From: G020353115 sp964389685
GTDB lineage: Bacteria; Bacteroidota; Bacteroidia; Bacteroidales; VadinHA17
Length of the DNA: 21,072 bases
Assembly (NCBI GenBank): GCA_964389685.1
Contig: CAYMFM010000069.1
Location: forward strand, 1-21,072
Direction of reading: 5' to 3'
Shown here: positions 7,329-14,353 of the stretch, piece by piece
How the letters are laid out: the number at the start of each line of letters is the position of its first letter
How positions within the stretch are numbered: position 1 is the first letter of the stretch
Translations under genes and position numbers: made by a program
Notes under the pieces: generated by a model
The model's database searches: none
Told to the model about the DNA's origin: nothing
The model's input: the letters and a program-made list of their open reading frames with translations, nothing else

Positions 7329-7366
7329 GGTTCTAATCAAGGAAATGTGAAATCAGCAACCAGGCA

Positions 7367-8002
7367 TCATTCTTCACAACACCAGACAATGATGTAGTTA
7401 TCGTGTTTGAAATAGTGTAAATCAAAATCCTCTTTTCTGCGGACCGTATCCAGATACCCCTTGATTACTCCCTTTTCATTGATCTGGAACGGACTGATTA
7501 ACAGGTTTTCCCTGAAATTAAGGTTCGGCTTGTCACACAACTTGTACAGCGCTTCTTTTGCACACCAGTGAATATAAAGATGATATCGTTGCAATGCTTT
7601 ATCCTCTGTAATGTATTCATCCTTGCTAATAAACTTATGTGCAACTTTGTTTATCCTGTCTGTCATGTACTCCATATCGATACCAACCCTTTTGTTCCGG
7701 CTCAACAGGATGGAGGTTAAAATATACGAGTGAGTTATGCTGATATTGAATGATTTATCCCTGAGAAAAGGCTTGCGGGTTCCGTTATAAATAATCTTAG
7801 CTGAAGGATCAGTCATTCTGGTGAGAAGTGAACGTACACTGAGAAATTCTAATTTACGTTCCTGATTTCTGAAGCTCTCCAGTGCATGGACATCAGAATT
7901 TTCAAGGTTCAGGAATGATCGTAAGGTATCATAATCCTCACATATCTCCCATACACCCAGCATACATCCTGTGCTTAACTGTTTCCTAATAATCAACCCC
8001 AT
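7367..8002 (-). CDS. Sfp-type 4'-phosphopantetheinyl transferase
   Basis: Transfers 4'-phosphopantetheine from CoA to a serine of carrier proteins (acyl carrier protein or polyketide/peptide synthase carriers) in the cytosol. The 211 residues carry the family motifs in order: NISITHS (86-92), VGIDMEYM (106-113) with metal-binding D109 and E111, FISKDE (124-129), and WCAKEALYK (146-154) with E150 and K154. The start is ATG. It lies 71 bp after gldD and 38 bp before GGGP synthase on the same strand, an arrangement I recall from other Bacteroidota. No synthase gene cluster is nearby, so general carrier-protein activation is the likely role. Confidence 0.92.
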   Translation of the reverse strand: MGLIIRKQLSTGCMLGVWEICEDYDTLRSFLNLENSDVHALESFRNQERKLEFLSVRSLLTRMTDPSAKIIYNGTRKPFLRDKSFNISITHSYILTSILLSRNKRVGIDMEYMTDRINKVAHKFISKDEYITEDKALQRYHLYIHWCAKEALYKLCDKPNLNFRENLLISPFQINEKGVIKGYLDTVRRKEDFDLHYFKHDNYIIVWCCEE

Positions 8003-8073
8003 AATTAGCCTCTTTACGCAGGGTTAAGATAAAACCAGTAAGTTACATAATTTATCATAACTATTTACGATGT

Positions 8074-8694
8074 TCAGTTAAAGGCTTTCCAGCGAATGGT
8101 TTCAATCAGATGAATAATGTCTTCCCGAAAAAAATCAATGACCGGAGCAAGTGAATCGGAATTTGGCTGAAGATTAAAGTACAGCGACCCCCTGACAAAA
8201 TGGGTAATACTATCGGTAACAAAGAATTGAACGGATGATGCAGCATCTCCCGATATGTCATACATTACCCCGTATACCCGGTTTTCCTCATCGATAAAAA
8301 GCCTCTCGTTAATGGCTTCTGCTTTGATCGTGTGTTTATAAGCCAGTGTATGTGAATCTTCCAGCAGAGCACCGATATTATCTGAGATGGGTTTATAACT
8401 GATATGAATCTTTCCCTTGTATTGGGGAAATTCAATGTTCATCCAGCAGGGTTCTGATAAATAATCGCTATTCGGCACAATGGTCCCGTACCTGGGGTAC
8501 TCGAATGTGTAGGGACAGGTGTCATTAAAAAGATGATACTCTTTGTCAGGGAAATCAATCCGGAAATATCCTCTCGGTTTGGGGGTGTATTTTCTTCTGC
8601 ACCCATCCTGTGTCATCATGAGAAGAGAGAAAAGAAACAGAAGACCCACAACAGAAAAAGAGATGTCAGGCTTGTTCCATCTGGTTGTTTTCAC
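8074..8694 (-). CDS. gldD: Gliding motility lipoprotein GldD
   Basis: 206 residues. GldD is an envelope lipoprotein needed for gliding and for stability of GldJ in the type IX secretion/gliding apparatus of Bacteroidota. The sequence follows the family closely: KYTPKPRGYFRIDFP after the lipid cysteine, CPYTFEYPRYG, CWMNIEFPQYKG, HISYK, GDAASSVQFFVTDSITHFVRGSLYF, and a C-terminal HLIETIRW. The lipobox is atypical (TQDGC, C32) although the signal segment is clear. The start is GTG at 8694, which keeps the basic n-region (K2, R5, K8) and overlaps the end of gldE by 29 bp, indicating translational coupling; the later GTG at 8649 would leave too short a signal. It is the middle gene of the ssb-gldE-gldD-transferase-GGGPS unit. 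Confidence 0.95.
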   Translation of the reverse strand: MKTTRWNKPDISFSVVGLLFLFSLLMMTQDGCRRKYTPKPRGYFRIDFPDKEYHLFNDTCPYTFEYPRYGTIVPNSDYLSEPCWMNIEFPQYKGKIHISYKPISDNIGALLEDSHTLAYKHTIKAEAINERLFIDEENRVYGVMYDISGDAASSVQFFVTDSITHFVRGSLYFNLQPNSDSLAPVIDFFREDIIHLIETIRWKAFN

Positions 8695-10057
8695 GGTCAG
8701 ATACGATATCGTTTAAGGTGACCTCAATCTTTTTTATCCTGCGGTTATCAACCGATATTATTTTGAACGTAAAATGGAGATAGGTTAAAGTCTCATTTTT
8801 TTTCGGGATTTGCCCTTTGATCTCGAGAATCAGTCCGGCAAGCGTATCGGCTTCCCCTTTTATTTCATCAAAAATATCAAATTTTGAATTGGTGATTTTA
8901 TAAAAATCGTTCAGCAGCGTTTTCCCTTCAAAAATGAACGTCCTGTCATCCAGCTGTGCATATACGGCTTCCTCCTCATCCGATTCATCTGAAATCTCTC
9001 CAACAATCTCCTCCAGAATATCTTCCAGTGTAATGATCCCGTGCGTCCCGCCATACTCATCAACCACAATAGCCATATGTATCTTTTTCGATTGAAACTC
9101 TTTCAGCAGATCGTTGATCTTTTTTGTTTCCGGGACAATATAGGGAGGCCTTAAAAGAAATTGCCACTTAAAGGTATCGGTCATGTGAAGGTATGGAAGC
9201 AGATCCTTGATATACAGTACTCCCTTTATTTTATCGAACGAGCCTTCAATAATGGGGATCCTGGAATACCCGGATTCAATGATCTTTGGTAGCAGTTTAC
9301 TGAAATTGGTGTGAATATCGATGGCAAATACATCGATCCGTGACCTCATGATCTCTTTCACATCGATGTTCCCGAACTGGGCAATTCCTTTCAGTATCTT
9401 TTCGTCTTCATTGATTTCAGTTGTGGGCAGATCCAGTGCCTCTGAAAGATCATCCATGGAAAGGTTCTGCTTCTTCTTCGAAACCTGCTTCTTCACAATG
9501 GAGGTAGAATAGATTAAAATGGCACTGACCGGCCGGAAAACCTTTTCCAGGATATTCAGGGGATAGGACATGATCATAGCAAACCGGGGGCCTTTTTGAG
9601 TAGCATATAACTTGGGCAAAATCTCTCCAAATAGTAGCAGAAAGAAAGTTACGATCACCACCTGGAAGGTGAATCCAAGTACCGGATACTTTGAAAAATT
9701 GGCCAGCGCAAATGAGCTGGGTTCGGATGACGGATCATAAACGAAGAATAGTGTGGAAAGAATAACAATGCCGACATTTACAAAATTGTTGGTTACCAGA
9801 ATGGTTCCAAGAAGCTTTTCCGGGATGTTGATCAGTTTGATGACCAGATCGGCACGACCCGATCTCCTTTCTTTCAACTGGTTTAAATCAGAGGGCCGTA
9901 ATGAAAAGTAAGCCACCTCAGAACCGGAAATAAGGGCTGATACAAACAGAAGAATAAAGAAGATGATCAACCCGATAATAGCGCTTAAGGAAATGGGGTA
10001 GAATGCAAAATCGATATTAGCAAGAGATGCTAACGATAAAGGATCATCCGTGTCCAA
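8666..10057 (-). CDS. gldE: Gliding motility-associated protein GldE (CNNM/CBS/CorC-type membrane protein)
   Basis: 463 residues with the architecture of the HlyC/CorC transporter-like family. A CNNM (DUF21) membrane domain has hydrophobic segments near 25-44, 82-106 and 125-151; a CBS pair runs about 225-350 (DVKEIMRSRIDVFAID, YSRIPIIEG, VVDEYGGTHGIITLEDILEEIVGEI); a CorC_HlyC domain closes the protein. In gliding Bacteroidota gldE lies beside gldD and supports its function. The start must be TTG at 10057: the frame contains no ATG or GTG between the upstream in-frame stop and this codon. It begins 30 bp after the ssb stop and its end overlaps gldD. Ion transport is known for some relatives but is not shown for GldE. 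Confidence 0.93.
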   Translation of the reverse strand: MDTDDPLSLASLANIDFAFYPISLSAIIGLIIFFILLFVSALISGSEVAYFSLRPSDLNQLKERRSGRADLVIKLINIPEKLLGTILVTNNFVNVGIVILSTLFFVYDPSSEPSSFALANFSKYPVLGFTFQVVIVTFFLLLFGEILPKLYATQKGPRFAMIMSYPLNILEKVFRPVSAILIYSTSIVKKQVSKKKQNLSMDDLSEALDLPTTEINEDEKILKGIAQFGNIDVKEIMRSRIDVFAIDIHTNFSKLLPKIIESGYSRIPIIEGSFDKIKGVLYIKDLLPYLHMTDTFKWQFLLRPPYIVPETKKINDLLKEFQSKKIHMAIVVDEYGGTHGIITLEDILEEIVGEISDESDEEEAVYAQLDDRTFIFEGKTLLNDFYKITNSKFDIFDEIKGEADTLAGLILEIKGQIPKKNETLTYLHFTFKIISVDNRRIKKIEVTLNDIVSDRENNQMEQA

Positions 10058-10087
10058 AACGTTGATGTTGGTTTAGAAAAAATGTGG

Positions 10088-10519
10088 TTAAAAAGGTAAG
10101 TCGTCCGTCTCCTCAGGAGTACCATTGCTATCCTCAAAATCGCCCTCCGAGATCTCCTCTTCCGGTGGTGTGGTATCAGCTGGGGAATCACTGCGCTTGC
10201 CAAGCATCTGCATGTTGTCTCCGACAATCTCTGTCGTATACCGCTTGTTCCCCTCTTTATCATCCCATGCCCGGGTTCTGATCCGTCCTTCTATATACAA
10301 CTGAGAACCTTTCTTGACATATTTCTCGGCAACCTCTGCCAACCCCCTCCATAATACAATGTTATGCCATTCAGTCGTGGTTACTTTCTCGCCGTTTTTA
10401 TTGCGGTATGTTTCACTCGTTGCAAAAGGGAAATTGGCTACGGCAACTCCACTATCCAGGTACCTCACCTCCGGATCTTTTCCGACATTCCCAACTAAAA
10501 TAACTTTATTGATTGACAT
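10088..10519 (-). CDS. ssb: Single-stranded DNA-binding protein
   Basis: 143 residues. It coats single-stranded DNA in replication, recombination and repair and recruits partners through its tail. The OB fold spans about 1-105 (MSINKVILVGNVGKDPEVRY, FPFATSETY, TEWHNIVLW, YIEGRIRTRAW). An acidic linker follows, ending in the canonical tip DDLPF. Length and both ends fit the family. The start is ATG with a short leader below a near-consensus promoter (10542-10571), so ssb is probably the first gene of the unit that includes gldE, gldD, the transferase and GGGP synthase. mutY lies upstream on the same strand but is separated by about 500 bp of repeats. Confidence 0.97.
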   Translation of the reverse strand: MSINKVILVGNVGKDPEVRYLDSGVAVANFPFATSETYRNKNGEKVTTTEWHNIVLWRGLAEVAEKYVKKGSQLYIEGRIRTRAWDDKEGNKRYTTEIVGDNMQMLGKRSDSPADTTPPEEEISEGDFEDSNGTPEETDDLPF

Positions 10520-10541
10520 CTTCAGATAATTACATTCATGA

Positions 10542-10571
10542 CAAAATTAAAAAAAATAACAGGTTTGTCAA
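10542..10571 (-). promoter_or_regulatory. Promoter of the ssb-gldE-gldD unit
   Basis: Reading the minus strand, TTG (10571-10569) is followed after exactly 19 bases by TAATTTTG (10549-10542). This is the Bacteroidota housekeeping promoter layout (TTG or TTTG at -33, TAnnTTTG at -7). The ssb start is 22 bases downstream of the -7 element. Confidence 0.75.
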
Positions 10572-10610
10572 TAGATTACCCGGGAATTTGATGCATTCGG
10601 TATGATTAAC

Positions 10611-10702
10611 CCCGCTTTCAGCGGGATTCCTGCCCGACGGCAGGCGGGAGTTCGACTGATGATTTTTACTGCACAAGTTTGTAAAAATCAAGTCTCACTA
10701 AC
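10611..10702 (-). repeat. Dispersed three-hairpin repeat, family 1, copy A
   Basis: Read on the minus strand it begins GTTAGTGAGACT, forms a perfect 10-bp AT-rich stem (10681-10690 with 10660-10669, 11-base loop), then AGTCGAACTCC, a GC hairpin (CCTGCC/GGCAGG, 10629-10644), and a last hairpin (CCCGCT/AGCGGG, 10611-10625). Copy B at 19656-19740 on the plus strand has the same order. The AT-rich stem differs in sequence between copies but pairs perfectly in both. Confidence 0.8.
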
Positions 10703-10722
10703 AATTAACGGATAACATTTAA
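10702..10722. repeat. Heptanucleotide array, word CAATTAA
   Basis: Three 7-bp units ending in TAA, directly at the edge of the family 1 repeat. The word is shared with 6543-6570. Confidence 0.6.
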
Positions 10723-10803
10723 CTTCTTTCTTATCAACTTACCAACTTATCCCTTTGGGGCCTATGGCACCTCGGGGACGTTTCTATAACCTCCTCAAAT
10801 GAT

Positions 10804-10827
10804 ACTGTGGACTGGAGACTGCGTACT
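10804..10827. repeat. Heptanucleotide array, word ACTGNRG
   Basis: Three 7-bp units plus the first three bases of a fourth. It aligns without gaps to 2546-2569, with 21 of 24 identical bases. Confidence 0.7.
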
Positions 10828-10843
10828 CATTCCTGTCTGCCCT

Positions 10844-10922
10844 CTTCATAATTCGTTAATCCCTGCCAGCCGGCAGGCTGGAATATTCATTATTCGATAT
10901 TCCCCATGCTCCATGCTCCATG
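10844..10922. repeat. Heptad arrays CATTATT and CTCCATG, the first split by a GC hairpin
   Basis: CATTATT-type heptads occupy 10847-10860 and 10881-10901. Between them is a GC-rich block that can fold two ways (CCTGCC/GGCAGG at 10862-10877, or CCAGCC/GGCTGG at 10866-10881). Three CCCCATG/CTCCATG heptads follow immediately (10902-10922). The 15-base and 16-base ends match 2697-2711 and 2719-2734 exactly, where no hairpin interrupts. Confidence 0.75.
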
Positions 10923-10962
10923 CAAATTACAATCATCAATCATCCACAGTGAAATATGCTCC

Positions 10963-10996
10963 TACCCCGATGAAATAAAAAGGATTTCATGGGGTA
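10963..10996. repeat. Strong hairpin downstream of mutY
   Basis: TACCCC (10963-10968), a bulged G, and ATGAAAT (10970-10976) pair with ATTTCAT and GGGGTA (10984-10996) over a 7-base loop, giving 13 pairs. It begins about 20 bases after the mutY stop on the minus strand. No T-run follows, so it is either a factor-dependent 3' end or another palindromic repeat. Confidence 0.55.
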
Positions 10997-11009
10997 AACG
11001 TGGCAGGCA

Positions 11010-11037
11010 CTCACCTCTCACCACTCACCGCTCATCT
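11010..11037. repeat. Heptanucleotide array, word CTCACCN, overlapping the end of mutY
   Basis: Four 7-bp units. The last 20 bases are inside the mutY reading frame and encode its final MSGEW and stop on the minus strand. Confidence 0.7.
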
Positions 11038-12079
11038 TTTCTTCCAAAAACCGTTCAATCAGCTTTGGAACAGGGCATTTCCCCAGGTCACCAATCGGGA
11101 TTAACAGGTATTTTTCAATGAGCAGGGGGGAAGGAGATTCGAGCGTAATAATAAAAAACCGTGCATGAATTCGCTGATGACTTAATAGGTGTTTATAAGT
11201 GTCTGACACCGTAATAACGACCGGTTGCGTTTCTGTGAACAGGGCATTCCAATCCGCTGATCCGGGAAGATTATGCTTCGGTATTTCCGTGGAAGTCTCG
11301 ATCAATGGAAATTCATACAAACCCTTCCAGATGTCGTTGCCTTCCCTTTTCCTGATCACCGTATTTTTCCCTGTTCGGATGAACAGGTAGTTGAAATAAC
11401 GGTCCCTCAATTTGCCTTTTTTGCCGGTTACAGGATATTCCTCCACCTTCCCGTTTCGGTATGCCTTGCAGGTTGAACGGAAGATACAGACGGGACAATC
11501 GGGATGCTTAGGGATACATTGGATGGCACCAAACTCCATCATTGCCTGATTATGCAGACCCGGCCTTTCAGGATTCATAATCTCTCCGGCGATTTCATCT
11601 ACTGCTTTCTTTGCAGCAACCGTCCCCTTTTGTAAACCGATCAGGAACAACCGCGCGATCACCCTGAAAACATTGCCATCAACAAGAGGAACGGGTTCGT
11701 GAAATGCCATGGAGGCAATTGCTGCAGCACTGTACTCTCCAATGCCTTTGATCGTAATGAGTTCATCATATGAACCGGGTAATTTACCATGGTAATGCCG
11801 GATTAACTGGTGGGCAGCTTCGTGAAGATGCCGGGCACGTGTATAATATCCGAGCCCCTGCCACAATTTCATCACCTCATCTGTTTCTGCTTCAGCAAGT
11901 GACCGAATATCAGGAAATGCCTGAATAAAACGTAGATAATAGTCAATCCCTTGTGCAACACGGGTTTGCTGAAGAATAATTTCTGATATCCAGATTTTAT
12001 ACGGATCATCCGTCTCTCTCCACGGTAGATTCCGCTTATTCTGCTTGTACCAATCGATTATTTTTTCGCTGAAACTCAC
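11018..12079 (-). CDS. mutY: A/G-specific adenine DNA glycosylase
   Basis: 353 residues, the normal length. MutY removes adenine mispaired with 8-oxoguanine in base excision repair. Seen: catalytic E33 in WISEIILQQT, helix-hairpin-helix LITIKGIGEYSAAA (107-120), catalytic D134 in VPLVDGNVFRV, the iron-sulfur cluster cysteines C188, C195, C198 and C204 (spacing 6-2-5), and a C-terminal NUDIX-like domain that reads the 8-oxoguanine strand (LLSHQRIHARFF). The start is GTG at 12079. The ATG slightly upstream is out of frame. It is divergent from HU across 140 bp. The final codons are made of the CTCACCN heptad array, so the natural C-terminus may have been altered by repeat DNA. Confidence 0.96.
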   Translation of the reverse strand: MSFSEKIIDWYKQNKRNLPWRETDDPYKIWISEIILQQTRVAQGIDYYLRFIQAFPDIRSLAEAETDEVMKLWQGLGYYTRARHLHEAAHQLIRHYHGKLPGSYDELITIKGIGEYSAAAIASMAFHEPVPLVDGNVFRVIARLFLIGLQKGTVAAKKAVDEIAGEIMNPERPGLHNQAMMEFGAIQCIPKHPDCPVCIFRSTCKAYRNGKVEEYPVTGKKGKLRDRYFNYLFIRTGKNTVIRKREGNDIWKGLYEFPLIETSTEIPKHNLPGSADWNALFTETQPVVITVSDTYKHLLSHQRIHARFFIITLESPSPLLIEKYLLIPIGDLGKCPVPKLIERFLEEKMSGEW

Positions 12080-12137
12080 GTAACAACATGATTTTAAAAA
12101 AATTGTTTCTAAATAAATAAAATTTTATGGAACTATT

Positions 12138-12167
12138 TCGTTTATATTTCAAAATCTTTTATATTTG
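12138..12167 (+). promoter_or_regulatory. Predicted promoter for HU
   Basis: TATATTTG at 12160-12167 is an exact TAnnTTTG -7 box. At the proper 19-base distance the -33 position reads TCG inside TTTCG, one base off TTG. The AT-rich leader is about 45-50 bases. The region is the shared divergent control region with mutY. Confidence 0.6.
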
Positions 12168-12219
12168 CACTCCTGACATTGATCACTTTGTAATATATTG
12201 ATAACTAAAGATTTTAAAA

Positions 12220-12507
12220 ATGACTAAAGCAGACATTGTAAACGAAATTTCGAAAAATACCGGTATTGAAAAGGTAACGGTTCAGAAGACTGTAGAAGCT
12301 TTCATGGAAACGGTAAAAGATTCTCTGGTAAAGGATAAAAATGTATACCTGAGAGGATTTGGAAGCTTTATCGTAAAGAAAAGGGCAAAAAAGACTGCCA
12401 GGAATATTTCAAAGAATACCACAATCATTATTCCGGAACATTTTATTCCTTCATTCAAACCTGCCAAGACATTTGTTAACAAGGTAAAGAATAATGTAAA
12501 AAGATAA
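12220..12507 (+). CDS. HU/IHF-family DNA-binding protein
   Basis: 95 residues, the usual size. This is a nucleoid-associated protein that binds and bends DNA as a dimer. The sequence shows the two N-terminal helices (MTKADIVNEISKNTGIEKVTVQKTVEAFMETVKDSL), the strand motif VYLRGFGSFIVKKRAKKTARN, the flexible DNA-binding arm with IIIPEHFIPSFKPAK, and the C-terminal helix. IIPEHFIPSF carries the proline-containing arm tip typical of the family; whether it is functionally HU or IHF cannot be told. It is the first gene of a plus-strand set with the small basic protein, RNase G/E and DsbD, and is preceded by a consensus-like promoter. Confidence 0.95.
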   Translation: MTKADIVNEISKNTGIEKVTVQKTVEAFMETVKDSLVKDKNVYLRGFGSFIVKKRAKKTARNISKNTTIIIPEHFIPSFKPAKTFVNKVKNNVKR

Positions 12508-12546
12508 TTGCATTGTTCGTACTGATTTACCGCATTTTTTGTATTT

Positions 12547-12639
12547 ATGCCAAGCGGAAAGAAGCGAAAGAGACATAAAATGTCGACCCATAAGCGTAAG
12601 AAACGCTTAAGAAAAAACAGACACAAAAAGCGGAAATAA
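12547..12639 (+). CDS. Very small, extremely basic protein (30 residues), likely ribosome- or RNA-associated
   Basis: An ATG at 12547 opens 30 codons ending in TAA. Eighteen of the 30 residues are lysine or arginine and three are histidine; there are no acidic or aromatic residues. It begins MPSGKKRKRHKM and ends HKKRK. I recall near-identical short proteins between HU and RNase G genes across Bacteroidota, often left unannotated; relation to the small extra 50S proteins seen in Bacteroidota ribosome structures is possible but I cannot confirm it. It lies 39 bp after HU, probably co-transcribed, and is followed by a strong hairpin. Conservation of the reading frame, not length, is the argument for a real gene. 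Confidence 0.75.
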   Translation: MPSGKKRKRHKMSTHKRKKRLRKNRHKKRK

Positions 12640-12680
12640 TTTTTTTCCGCACATTACCCACATATATGGAACGTTTAACG

Positions 12681-12716
12681 ATAAACCTAAAGAGCTGTTC
12701 GGTTCTTTAGGTTTAT
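12681..12716 (+). terminator. Strong hairpin between the small basic gene and RNase G/E
   Basis: ATAAACCTAAAGA (12681-12693) is the exact reverse complement of 12704-12716; two more inner pairs (one G-T) give a 15-pair stem with a 6-base loop. The following bases are T-rich but not a clean T-run. It can be the terminator for HU and the small gene, or a leader structure of the RNase gene 50 bp further on. Confidence 0.55.
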
Positions 12717-12768
12717 TCTATTTGGGAATGCAGACAGGATTTTTCTGGATAGCGTACATCAGAATGAA

Positions 12769-14325
12769 GTGGAGACCAAAGATTTAGTAATTGACGTAAC
12801 TTCCTCTGGAATTGCCATAGCCCTTCTTGAAGACCAACGTTTAGTAGAACTTAATAAGGAAAAAAGCAATCTTCAGTTTACCGTCGGAGATATCTACCTG
12901 GGCAAGGTAAAAAAGATCATGCCCGGACTGAATGCGGCATTTGTCAATGTCGGATTTGAAAAAGATGCATTCCTGCATTACCTCGATCTTGGGGCACAGT
13001 TTAAAACCCTCTCTAAATATACACACCTGGCACGGGATAAAAAGAGCAGGCTTCCTGCATTCCATAAATTCCGACCTGAACCCGATATTGATAAAGATGG
13101 AAAAATCACCGATGTCCTTAAACCAGGACAACCAGTGCTGGTGCAAATAACAAAAGAACCCATCTCAACCAAAGGACCCCGGTTGGGATCCGAAATATCC
13201 ATCGCGGGCCGAAACATCGTGCTCATGCCATTTTCTGATAAGGTCTCAGTCTCTCAAAAAATTGAGTCATCAGAGGAAAAAAACCGGTTGAAAACACTGG
13301 TCCAAAGCATTAAACCCAATAACTATGGTGTGATCATCCGCACAGTAGCAGAAGGGAAAAAGGTAGCCGTGCTGGATGCTGAACTGCGTAGCCTCATGAA
13401 AAAATGGGAGAGCGTGGGACAACAACTTAAAGAGAGTAGCCCCCCGAAATTGATCCTGAGCGAATTGAGCAGAACATCTGCCATACTGAGGGATATCCTG
13501 AGTGTGCAGTTCAATAGCATTCATGTCAATGATAAAACCCTGCAGCAGGAAATCAAAGATTATATCAAAACCATCGCACCGGAGAAACAGAAGATCGTTC
13601 AGTATTATAAGGGAGAAGCCAATATTTTCGACCATTTTGGTATCACAAAACAGATAAAATCCCTCTTCGGGAAAACCGTATCCTTTAAAAATGGTGCTTA
13701 CCTGATCATTGAACATACCGAAGCCCTGCATGTGATTGATGTAAATAGTGGTACCCGTTCCAAATCGGGAAATAACCAGGAAACGAATGCCCTCGAGGTA
13801 AATCTGGCTGCTGCTGAAGAAATTGCCAGACAACTCCGGCTGCGCGATATGGGTGGAATTATTGTTGTCGATTTTATCGACATGCAGTCGGCAGAGCATA
13901 AACAACTGCTGTTCGATAAAATGAAAGAGGCAATGTCCTCGGATAGGACAAAACACAATATCCTGCCCCTGAGCCGGTTCGGAATATTGCAGATAACCAG
14001 ACAGCGTGTACGCCCCGAAATGAACATCGAAACCGTCGAAAAATGCCCAACATGCAAAGGAACCGGAGAAATCACACCATCGATCCTGTTTACCGATGAG
14101 CTTGAAAACCTCCTCGCAGCTGCCATTCTAAAATATAAATTGAAAAAACTTACCCTTAAGGTCCATCCCTTCGTGGCCGCCTATCTTACAAAAGGACTTC
14201 GCCCAATCAGGAAAAGCTGGAGTGGCAAAATGAACTGTCAGATAAAAGTGATGGAGACACCCTCCAATGATCTCCTCGAATATCAAATACTGGATAGTTT
14301 TGGGGATGAAATCATTGACGTCTGA
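12769..14325 (+). CDS. rng: Ribonuclease G/E family endoribonuclease
   Basis: 518 residues, RNase G-like length without the long C-terminal scaffold of E. coli RNase E. It cleaves single-stranded AU-rich RNA in rRNA maturation and mRNA decay. Seen: S1 domain about 37-130 (GDIYLGKVKKIMPGLNAAFV, EKDAFLHYLD), sensor region, DNase I-like catalytic domain with metal ligands D324 (HVIDVNSG) and D368 (IVVDFIDM), and the zinc-link motif CPTCKGTG (C426, C429). The start is GTG at 12769; the frame is open further upstream but family alignment (ETKDLVIDV) favours this codon. A 7-codon frame from the ATG at 12764 overlaps the start. dsbD follows after 28 bp. Confidence 0.94.
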   Translation: METKDLVIDVTSSGIAIALLEDQRLVELNKEKSNLQFTVGDIYLGKVKKIMPGLNAAFVNVGFEKDAFLHYLDLGAQFKTLSKYTHLARDKKSRLPAFHKFRPEPDIDKDGKITDVLKPGQPVLVQITKEPISTKGPRLGSEISIAGRNIVLMPFSDKVSVSQKIESSEEKNRLKTLVQSIKPNNYGVIIRTVAEGKKVAVLDAELRSLMKKWESVGQQLKESSPPKLILSELSRTSAILRDILSVQFNSIHVNDKTLQQEIKDYIKTIAPEKQKIVQYYKGEANIFDHFGITKQIKSLFGKTVSFKNGAYLIIEHTEALHVIDVNSGTRSKSGNNQETNALEVNLAAAEEIARQLRLRDMGGIIVVDFIDMQSAEHKQLLFDKMKEAMSSDRTKHNILPLSRFGILQITRQRVRPEMNIETVEKCPTCKGTGEITPSILFTDELENLLAAAILKYKLKKLTLKVHPFVAAYLTKGLRPIRKSWSGKMNCQIKVMETPSNDLLEYQILDSFGDEIIDV

Positions 14326-14353
14326 CCTCTGTCGAAGCTAATTTGTTGCATTC

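Larger units (their letters stand above)
10520..11017. other. Repeat-filled gap between mutY and ssb
   Basis: No gene is supported. From the ssb side it contains the ssb promoter, a three-hairpin dispersed repeat (10611-10702), heptad arrays with at least five words, an array of period 8 (about 10729-10752), a GC-rich double-choice hairpin (10862-10881) and a strong hairpin (10963-10996) just beyond the mutY stop. Several blocks are the same as in the 2498-2789 island. Confidence 0.8.

Noticed and set aside
6600..7340. TTG at 7340 as start of GGGP synthase
   Set aside because: The ATG at 7328 fits the usual N-terminus and avoids a rare start.
12764..12787. ATG 12764 as the start of RNase G/E
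   Set aside because: It is out of frame and stops after seven codons. The family alignment fits the GTG at 12769.
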